Positions 7,330 to 12,252 of a DNA stretch of 12,252 nt are shown here, in pieces. A program made the position numbers and the translations under genes. Position 1 is the stretch's first letter. Every line of letters starts with the position of its first letter. The notes under the pieces are model-generated. The model saw nothing but the letters and a program-made list of their open reading frames with translations, was not told the origin of the DNA and searched no databases. This DNA comes from Helicobacteraceae bacterium (GTDB lineage Bacteria > Campylobacterota > Campylobacteria > Campylobacterales > Sulfurimonadaceae), in the NCBI GenBank assembly GCA_027083665.1, contig JALWNV010000238.1:1-12252 (forward strand), read 5' to 3'.

Positions 7330-7386
7330 ACTGAATTTTATCTGTTTGATAAGTCATTTATCAACAAAAACCAACGAGGAGTTTAG

Positions 7387-7962
7387 ATGATTAAAAAGAT
7401 CATGGGTACTGCCATTGCCGCAGCTTTTGTTTTCCTGATGAGCGGTTGTACCGCAATGAAGATGGGTACGACGTTCATGGGATTCGAACCTGAGACACAG
7501 GAAGCGTATGCGAAGATGATGGACGTTGTCGACAAATCAGGCGATCCGGCCAAAGCGATGATGCTCGAGTACAAAGTCGCCGACGATGTCACCAATGAAG
7601 ACGTAGGCGAATCGATCCATGCCCTGGCAGAAGAGTACAACATGCGTATTACCGGCGACGTCAAGATGTTTACCAAAGAAGACGCGAAGCCTGACGAAGT
7701 CAAGCACGCACGTATCTTCTCGCTGTGTTCGCTTCATATCGCAAAAGTCTTCCTGAACCACTCACGCTACTTCGGCGGTTTCATGCCGTGTAGAATCATG
7801 CTCGTCGAGTACGGCAACGGGGATCGCTACCTCATCACGATGGACCTGACTCTCGCAATCTACGGCGGAAAACCGCTTCCGGACGAAATGCTGAAACTGG
7901 CGCTCAAAGTCAAAAAAGCCATGGAAGAGATTCCTCAAAAAGCGGCGAACGGCGACTTCTAA
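7387..7962 (+). CDS. DUF302-domain lipoprotein
   Basis: The 191-residue protein starts with a lipoprotein signal peptide: two lysines, a hydrophobic stretch, then the lipobox LMSGC, so C21 should be lipidated and the protein membrane-anchored on the periplasmic side or in the outer membrane. The C-terminal half fits DUF302: ARIFSLCSLHIAKVFLN near 108-124, then MPCRIMLVEYGNGDRYLI near 133-150, the family's MPC-R block. Function of DUF302 is unknown; its members are frequent in sulfur-metabolising and thermophilic bacteria. The ribosome binding site GAGGAG (7376-7381) stands five bases before ATG. The strong promoter, leader hairpin and good ribosome site together suggest high or switchable expression. 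Methionine is frequent in the N-terminal half. The DUF302 assignment is from motif memory, without a profile search. Confidence 0.85.
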   Translation: MIKKIMGTAIAAAFVFLMSGCTAMKMGTTFMGFEPETQEAYAKMMDVVDKSGDPAKAMMLEYKVADDVTNEDVGESIHALAEEYNMRITGDVKMFTKEDAKPDEVKHARIFSLCSLHIAKVFLNHSRYFGGFMPCRIMLVEYGNGDRYLITMDLTLAIYGGKPLPDEMLKLALKVKKAMEEIPQKAANGDF

Positions 7963-7976
7963 GCCGGACTGCCGAC

Positions 7977-7998
7977 ACCGTCTCCTGACGGGGACGGT
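7977..7998 (+). terminator. Terminator hairpin after the DUF302 gene
   Basis: ACCGTCTCC (7977-7985) pairs with GGGGACGGT (7990-7998) over nine pairs, one of them G-U, around the loop TGAC. It lies 14 bases after the stop codon, in a 90-base convergent gap with batD. The T-rich stretch that follows is delayed (TTTTT only at about 8022-8026), so efficiency as an intrinsic terminator is uncertain. It may serve both converging transcripts. Confidence 0.5.
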
Positions 7999-8052
7999 AC
8001 TTCGAACTTTCTCCTTACCTTTTTATTTCATTCACATTGTTTCATAAAACTG

Positions 8053-9174
8053 TTACTTTTTCTCAGGATGTTCCAGTCGTCTGATCACCTCGTCGATCCG
8101 TGCCTCGTCCGGTGCTTCATCCCCTTCGTACAGATACCGTTCAAGCGCCTCCGCATAGCCTCTCGCTTCCGGATCGTCGAGATGCCGAAACAAGACGATC
8201 AGTCGTGCACGATCACTGTCGTTTTTGATCTGCACCGAAGCGGTTTTTCTGCGCATGGCAATCCAGACGCCGAATGCACCAAACACGATCCCGATCAGCC
8301 ATGCCGCCGTTACGGCGCCCCATCCGATTCCCGTCATCCCCTCCTCCTTGTTTCCTGTTGCATTTTCCCCCCTACTGCCGCGTACCGTGATCGTTACGGG
8401 ATCGGTCTGCACTTCACGCACCCGGCGCAAATCAGGATCATAAAACCGCAATACAAACGGCGGGATTTCAAACGACTGCTCCGCCACCAACCGAAATGTC
8501 TGGGTCAGATTGCCTTCATAGCGCTGAGAGACGATCCGCGAACGGACCGTCGGGTCCGAAGCGAATACACCGACTCGCGGAATCGTCAGCGAAAACGGCG
8601 CGATATCATCGATATTGCCGCTGCCGCCGACCGTCAGCGTCAGCGTGACCGGCTCGTTCGGCACAGTGATGTTCGTGTCCGTCACCGCAGCAATCGTGAA
8701 ACTCCCGACACTTTGAACATCGGCCGCGACCCTGACCGTATTGATCGCCAGCGGTTCAGAAACAACCTGTCGCCATTCAATCCTCGGCGTCCACCGGTCC
8801 CAGGCATCCTTGCGGTAGACCCGGTGCGCGACATTCACCGCCGCCGGCGTAAGGACGATGCGGCCGCTTTGCAACAGTGTCAGGGCGAAACGGTACCGCC
8901 GGATCTCACGGCCGCCGACATGCTCCGGCCTCTCTTCCCGCCGCTTTCGTACCATCACATGCTTCCATGCCGGCGGAAGAAAACGATAGTCGACGGCATC
9001 GCTCTTCGCCGGAGCCGAAAACGTGTAGGTGACAATGATCGTTTCGCCGACAAAAGCGGTATGCTTTGAAAGTGCACCGTCAAGCCGCATTCCGGCTGTA
9101 TCGGCATACAACCCGGTGCCGAACAGCAGTACCGCTGCCGCCATCGGCACCAAACGTCTACCACGGATTGACAT
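8053..9174 (-). CDS. batD: BatD family protein
   Basis: BatD is the large periplasmic partner of the BatA/BatB vWA proteins, named from the Bacteroides aerotolerance operon; its molecular activity is not established. The 373-residue protein has a signal peptide (1-24, ending GLYA), Ig-like beta-rich domains with the typical early block HTAFVGETIIVTYTFS and later VPNEPVTLTLTVGGSGNIDD, one transmembrane helix at about 285-306, and a cytoplasmic tail of about 65 residues. It is shorter than many BatD proteins, which often exceed 500 residues, but has the same order of parts. ATG at 9174 lies inside the last codons of the frame-restored batB tail (17-base overlap), with GAGG a few bases upstream. 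It is the last gene of the operon. The family call rests on architecture and operon context. Confidence 0.85.
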   Translation of the reverse strand: MSIRGRRLVPMAAAVLLFGTGLYADTAGMRLDGALSKHTAFVGETIIVTYTFSAPAKSDAVDYRFLPPAWKHVMVRKRREERPEHVGGREIRRYRFALTLLQSGRIVLTPAAVNVAHRVYRKDAWDRWTPRIEWRQVVSEPLAINTVRVAADVQSVGSFTIAAVTDTNITVPNEPVTLTLTVGGSGNIDDIAPFSLTIPRVGVFASDPTVRSRIVSQRYEGNLTQTFRLVAEQSFEIPPFVLRFYDPDLRRVREVQTDPVTITVRGSRGENATGNKEEGMTGIGWGAVTAAWLIGIVFGAFGVWIAMRRKTASVQIKNDSDRARLIVLFRHLDDPEARGYAEALERYLYEGDEAPDEARIDEVIRRLEHPEKK

Positions 9175-9441
9175 CGTCGCCTCGCTTCGTATGTTTCTCG
9201 GGAACCGCTATCTTGTACAGATGCACAGTGCCTTTGCGCTGCAGCGTCTTGAACCACATCCGCGCTTCAAAATCACTCATCCCTTCCGGGTGCTGTCCTG
9301 ACACGGTACTCTTTACCGAAGGCAGTGTCCGTTTTGGCGGATATTGTGTCTGTGCCGCACTCCTGCTGCCATTCATCTGCTGAGACGGCATCGCTTTTTG
9401 CAAAGAGCCTGCCGAAGCTGCATCGGCGCTCAGGTCTTTTT
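9158..9441 (-). pseudogene. Displaced C-terminal end of the BatB/BatC protein (other frame)
   Basis: After the suspected frameshift the minus strand stays open in a different frame down to TAG at 9158-9160. It reads through a hydrophilic Ser/Ala/Gln-rich stretch into GMSDFEARMWFKTLQRKG and ends in DDVNPW. To my memory this matches the usual C-terminus of BatB/BatC proteins in this phylum: an acidic/Gln-rich linker, an SD-EA--W-K-L motif, and a terminal PW. The last 17 bases overlap the batD start, the tight spacing typical of this operon. The frame has no convincing start of its own, only TTG at 9403. I therefore read it as the proper end of the batB gene rather than a separate gene. Confidence 0.7.
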
Positions 9442-10862
9442 GTTCTGAACTTCGCCTGCATCATTCGCATCAGCTTTCCCCTTACCCGCTCAAGGTTTTC
9501 GCGGGTTTCCCGATCGTTTTGCAGATGCAGCGCCTTTTCGTAAGCCCGGATCGCCGCCTTAAGATGCAATTCATCCCCGATCATGGCATTGGCGTTGCCG
9601 AGGTTGTACAACGTCCGGAACTGCACAATACGCTCCGGCGAATGGATCTGCGCCCACAGTGCCGCCGCAGCTTCGTAGTTTCCCATCCGGTAAAGCGCAT
9701 GGGCACTGTTGTACATTGCCCGGGCATCATTGCCGTTGTCCTTGCCGTAACGGTAGTACGCATTAGCTGCCCGTCCGTACTCTTTTTGGCTGTAAAGCGT
9801 TTTCGCCTGTTCGAGCAGTTCGTAATCCATCAGATCGGCCCTCGCCGGATGCGCCAAAGCGCAAAGGAACACCCCGAGCAGAAACAGCGGCGGAACATCG
9901 ACCGTTTCGCGCCGGCTCATCGACGAAGTCGCCAACAGCAGCAAAAACAGCGCCAGTCCGAGCGGAAGGATAAACAGCTGCCCGTACCGTTCGATCTGCA
10001 TCGTATCACCGCGATGCAGTTTTGAATGCGTCCGGATCCGGTGCAGCAGACGCAAAACGTCCTCCGTCCCCCTCTGCGCCTGCAGGTACGCTCCGCCGGT
10101 CGCCGCGGCGAGTTTGGCCAGCGCGGGGTTGAGGCGGCTGATCACCGGTTCGCCCTCTTTTAACAGCGGTTTTCCGTTTTGCAGTACCGGTCCGCCCCGG
10201 CGGGTTCCCATCCCGAGTATGAAAAGACGGATATGGTGCCGCCTCGCAAAAGAGGCGATATCGTCAAAATCCTTCTCCTCTCCGCCATCCGTCAGGATAA
10301 CGAGATTTTTTTCCGCCATCTTCTTCATCAACGTCCGGGCTCCGCGCACCAGCGCTCCCATATCGCTGCCGCGCTCCGAAAGCGCCGCGACATCGAGGTG
10401 TTTCAGCGATGCTTTTAGTGCCGTCTTGTCGCGTGTCGGCGGTACGACCAGATAGACGTCCCGGCCAAAGGCCATGATACCGATACGCTCTTCATCCGCA
10501 AAATCGACCAACGAAAGCGCCTTCGCCCGGGCCGCATCAAGACGGTCGGGATAGATATCGTGCGTATGCATCGACGCTGAAATGTCCAGTGCGATCATCA
10601 GGTCGCGCTCGGGGGGCTTGACCCGGATCTTCTCCTCGACGATGACCGGCTGTGCCATGGCAAGGATCAGCAGGATGAAAATCGCCAGATAGATCGCATT
10701 GCGCTGGCGAAGCGTCAGACGTTTTTCATTAACGCGCAGCCGCTTGAGCAGCGCGGGATCGAAAAAACCCGCTACCGGGTCTTTTTGCGTAAGGATAAAA
10801 TAAAAAAGGATAAGAACCGGCGGCAGCATCAGATAGAGAAACTGCGGGTGCAAAAATGTCAT
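9273..10862 (-). CDS. batB: BatB-BatC fusion: vWA domain protein with TPR repeats, frame broken near its end
   Basis: This inner-membrane protein of the Bat complex reads as 529 residues. Helices at about 8-24 and 55-72 precede a periplasmic vWA domain with MIDAS residues D93, S95 and S97 in DISASM, S166 in GSDMG where threonine is more usual, and D192 in LTDGGEE. Helices at about 295-312 and 323-340 follow, then TPR-like repeats from about 345 to 460 (AKTLYSQKEYGRAANAYYRYG, YNLGNANAMIGD, AIRAYEKALHL), the part that is a separate BatC in some bacteria. The last 50 or so residues look unnatural. The expected C-terminus lies in another frame; one A fewer in the A5 tract at 9437-9441 would restore a protein of about 567 residues ending at 9158. 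ATG at 10862 overlaps the batA stop by four bases. Confidence 0.88.
   Translation of the reverse strand: MTFLHPQFLYLMLPPVLILFYFILTQKDPVAGFFDPALLKRLRVNEKRLTLRQRNAIYLAIFILLILAMAQPVIVEEKIRVKPPERDLMIALDISASMHTHDIYPDRLDAARAKALSLVDFADEERIGIMAFGRDVYLVVPPTRDKTALKASLKHLDVAALSERGSDMGALVRGARTLMKKMAEKNLVILTDGGEEKDFDDIASFARRHHIRLFILGMGTRRGGPVLQNGKPLLKEGEPVISRLNPALAKLAAATGGAYLQAQRGTEDVLRLLHRIRTHSKLHRGDTMQIERYGQLFILPLGLALFLLLLATSSMSRRETVDVPPLFLLGVFLCALAHPARADLMDYELLEQAKTLYSQKEYGRAANAYYRYGKDNGNDARAMYNSAHALYRMGNYEAAAALWAQIHSPERIVQFRTLYNLGNANAMIGDELHLKAAIRAYEKALHLQNDRETRENLERVRGKLMRMMQAKFRTKRPERRCSFGRLFAKSDAVSADEWQQECGTDTISAKTDTAFGKEYRVRTAPGRDE
9437..9441 (-). other. Candidate frameshift site in batB (A5 tract)
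   Basis: Minus-strand CAAAAAG. Reading AGA ACA AAA AGA CCT gives the shorter product. Removing one A gives AGA ACA AAA GAC CTG and opens straight into the conserved tail. A second A5 tract at 9395-9399 could do the same, but the frame between the two tracts looks more natural if the shift is at this one (fewer Arg/Cys, more Ser/Ala/Gln). A sequencing or assembly error, a real mutation, or slippage on the tract all fit. Confidence 0.5.
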
Positions 10863-11782
10863 AACGCCCTCCGGTTTCGTAGAAATACATACAGCAACAG
10901 CGTCATGAATCCCGCAAACAGCGGATAGATGAAGTAGTAATGTTTGAAAGCGACCGGCAGTGAACGGACCGTCGAGCGCTCCGTGGCGTCGATCGACGTG
11001 TAAATCCCTTGCAGCTCTTTTGCATCGTGCGCGACGAAATGCCTTCCGCCGGTCGCTTCGGCCATCGCCTCCAAACGCATCGGTGCCCGTTCCCCCGGTT
11101 CGCCGATACGCACGGCATAGATCCGGACTTTCTGCTTTTTCAGCAATGCCTCCGCCACATCCGGCCCGATCGCACCGCCGGGCGTATTGCGGCCGTCTGT
11201 AAGGACGATGGCGATCCTGTTCTTTTTTCCCGCCGCTGTGAGCATGAAAGCGCTTAATGCAAGCGCCTCGTACAGGGCCGTATATTTACCGGCCATCCCG
11301 ACGTACAGCCTCCCGAGAATCGTCTGCAGGGCAGCATGGTCTTGCGTCAGGGGCGAAGCTGCAAAAGCGTGCGTCCCGAAAACGATCAGACCGATCTCGT
11401 CCGCCGGACGCTCCGCGACAAAACGTTCGACAATCGACTGTACGACGTCGAAGCGGCTGCGGCTTCTCTCGGACGGATCGAAACCGCCTTCATCCATCGA
11501 TTCGCTGGCATCGAGCACAAGGGCGATATGGTACCCCTGCGCGTCATCGGGCTGGACCACAGTCTCTTTGACCGGCGACATCATGGCGACAATCAGAAAA
11601 ATGATCGAAGCCCACTTCAGAAACCACAACAGATAGGAGGGTTTGACCGCAACGGAGGCGAATGCCCCCAGGTGCGGAAAATAGATCCCGCGTTCGCGCA
11701 GCTTGCACATCGCCTCACAGGCGACGAAGAAGAAAAACACGAAACCGATTTTCGGGAATTCGAAGAAAACCCCGTCAAACAT
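10859..11782 (-). CDS. batA: BatA family vWA protein
   Basis: BatA is a membrane-anchored vWA protein that pairs with BatB. The 307 residues contain a first hydrophobic helix at about 12-23, a second at about 50-69, then a periplasmic vWA domain with a full MIDAS: D91, S93, S95 in DASESM, T168 in GKYTAL, D196 in LTDGRN. A final helix at about 283-302 (YYFIYPLFAGFMTLLLYVF) ends in a short basic tail, RNRRAL. Gene joins are tight on both sides: ATG lies within an eight-base overlap with the upstream DUF4381-like gene (11775-11782), and its stop overlaps the batB start by four bases. The complete MIDAS suggests metal-dependent partner binding. Exact function is unknown for the family. Confidence 0.9.
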   Translation of the reverse strand: MFDGVFFEFPKIGFVFFFFVACEAMCKLRERGIYFPHLGAFASVAVKPSYLLWFLKWASIIFLIVAMMSPVKETVVQPDDAQGYHIALVLDASESMDEGGFDPSERSRSRFDVVQSIVERFVAERPADEIGLIVFGTHAFAASPLTQDHAALQTILGRLYVGMAGKYTALYEALALSAFMLTAAGKKNRIAIVLTDGRNTPGGAIGPDVAEALLKKQKVRIYAVRIGEPGERAPMRLEAMAEATGGRHFVAHDAKELQGIYTSIDATERSTVRSLPVAFKHYYFIYPLFAGFMTLLLYVFLRNRRAL

Positions 11783-12176
11783 CGATCATCCCGAGAAAGA
11801 TCCGGTAGTACGAGCGGGTCTCCTCGTCGATCGGCGGTACCGTCTTTTTGTATTTGTACGGTTCGAGGCGTTCGGTCAGGTTATGAAATGCCTCCCGCAG
11901 ACGCGGCGAATCTGACGCAAAACAGCGGCCGTAGCCGGTGATGGCGTACGCCGCGGCTTTGCTGTCGTCAAAATCGATCCTTTGCAGCGCGTCGAAACAT
12001 TTCTGCCGGCGGTTCTCGCGACGGATATGCCGCCATCGGCGGACGGCCAGATAAACAACAAGGAAGATAAACACCGCAACGACCGCGGCGGCCGCCGTCA
12101 GAAAGTAAAGCGTATAGTCGTGCATCGGTATCAGCGGTTTGATGTCATGCAGGCCCGCGAGTTTCTCCGCCGCCAT
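11775..12176 (-). CDS. Small DUF4381-like membrane protein of the Bat operon
   Basis: The 133-residue protein has an N-terminal periplasmic stretch with LHDIKPLIPMHDY at about 9-21. One transmembrane helix follows at about 22-46 (LYFLTAAAAVVAVFIFLVVYLAV), then a basic stop-transfer segment RRWRHIRREN and a soluble cytoplasmic domain of about 80 residues. The LHDI-P opening and the single helix match DUF4381-like proteins found between DUF58 and BatA genes. I chose ATG at 12176, which overlaps the TGA of the preceding gene by one base; GTG at 12179 is one codon earlier in frame and would be the alternative. Its stop lies inside the batA start. Family call is from context and architecture. Confidence 0.78.
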   Translation of the reverse strand: MAAEKLAGLHDIKPLIPMHDYTLYFLTAAAAVVAVFIFLVVYLAVRRWRHIRRENRRQKCFDALQRIDFDDSKAAAYAITGYGRCFASDSPRLREAFHNLTERLEPYKYKKTVPPIDEETRSYYRIFLGMIDV

Positions 12177-12252
12177 CACGCCCCCTCGAACAGCCGGCGA
12201 AGCTGTACCCCGACATGCTCGTCGGTGTACAGCTTCGCCGGCTGTTCGAGGG
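12176..12252 (-). CDS. C-terminal fragment of a probable DUF58 protein
   Basis: Reading the minus strand in frame with TGA at 12178-12176 gives 24 codons without a stop, ending LYTDEHVGVQLRRLFEGA. In Bat operons the gene directly before the DUF4381-like gene codes for a DUF58 protein, and a YTDE...L-LF type ending fits my memory of that family in Campylobacterota. Only the residues encoded nearer to 12176 are trustworthy, because the far half lies in the terminal inverted repeat and may be an artefact. Confidence 0.5.
   Translation of the reverse strand, partial: LEQPAKLYTDEHVGVQLRRLFEGA
12183..12252. repeat. Terminal inverted repeat, 26-base perfect arms
   Basis: Arm 12183-12208 is the exact reverse complement of arm 12227-12252. 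Inside, one C/T mismatch (12209/12226) is followed by five more pairs (12210-12214 with 12221-12225) and a six-base loop. The right arm stops at the last base of the window. Half of the palindrome is coding sequence of the DUF58 tail, which makes a natural palindrome less likely than a fold-back or assembly-end artefact. Confidence 0.85.

Larger units (their letters stand above)
6964..7386. other. AT-rich divergent intergenic region between thioredoxin and the DUF302 lipoprotein
   Basis: These 423 bases hold no convincing reading frame. From left to right they contain the thioredoxin promoter candidate (6994-7002), a weak inverted repeat TTTGCCT/AGGCAAA (7070-7076 with 7092-7098), an AT-rich stretch from about 7100 to 7210, a Crp/Fnr-like palindrome on a -35 box (7213-7226), an extended -10 (7233-7241), and a long stem-loop (7252-7329). 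An 11-base direct repeat AAAAACTGAAT occurs at 7113-7123 and 7326-7336. The spacer is clearly more AT-rich than the flanking genes, and the promoter elements crowd toward the lipoprotein side. Confidence 0.7.

Noticed and set aside
6964..7386. tRNA, small ORF or CRISPR array in the large spacer
   Set aside because: No cloverleaf-like sequence, no open frame with a ribosome site, and no regularly spaced repeats.
8068..9069. 333-codon Arg-rich open frame on the plus strand
   Set aside because: It is antisense to batD; the Arg/Pro-rich composition is typical of shadow frames in GC-rich genes.
10903..11118. Second small gene within batA
   Set aside because: It is a shadow of batA on the same strand in another frame, Arg-rich and without a ribosome site.

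Overview
The window looks like a piece of a Campylobacterota (epsilonproteobacterial) chromosome, probably a free-living type near Sulfurimonas, Sulfuricurvum or Sulfurovum. Three things suggest this. bamA and tyrA stand divergently, as I recall for Campylobacter jejuni (omp85 beside tyrA). Several promoter candidates have an extended -10 box (TGn before a TATAAT-like hexamer) with a poor -35, a style common in this phylum. A Bat operon has the moxR/DUF58/BatABCD layout seen in sulfur-oxidising members. The genus is inference. Codons are moderately GC-rich. Both ends cut genes, so this is probably a whole contig or a fragment.

Layout. Positions 1-1875 (minus) hold bamA, the outer-membrane beta-barrel assembly protein, without its C-terminal end. 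Divergent from it, 2001-4691 (plus) is a tight three-gene run: tyrA (prephenate dehydrogenase), a 198-residue soluble protein I do not recognise, and a BaiN/HI0933-type flavoprotein. After a 163-base gap with a good extended -10 promoter comes a single-gene unit for oleate hydratase (4855-6567, plus). It converges on a small thioredoxin gene (6586-6963, minus). A 423-base, AT-rich spacer separates thioredoxin from a divergent DUF302 lipoprotein gene (7387-7962, plus). That spacer holds the best regulatory signals of the window: a near-consensus promoter, a Crp/Fnr-like palindrome lying on its -35 box, and a long stem-loop that begins almost at the predicted transcript 5' end.

Positions 8053-12252 (minus) are a Bat operon read from right to left: the tail of a DUF58 protein, a small DUF4381-like membrane protein, BatA (vWA), BatB fused to BatC-like TPRs (vWA + TPR), and BatD. 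All joins are overlaps of 1 to 17 bases, provided that the batB frame is repaired. As given, batB carries a +1 frameshift near 9437-9441 (or 9395-9399). It detaches the conserved C-terminus, which continues in another frame and ends inside the batD start. The proteins would form an envelope complex at the inner membrane with vWA domains in the periplasm. Its biochemical role is not settled in the literature.

The right end (12183-12252) is a 26-base-arm inverted repeat that stops exactly at the last base; a fold-back assembly artefact is the first explanation to test. I found no CRISPR array, transposase, tRNA or rRNA, and no clearly new multi-gene system. The items most worth following up are the 5' stem-loop with its operator-like palindrome, the batB frameshift, the unknown gene between tyrA and the flavoprotein, and an oleate hydratase in this setting.
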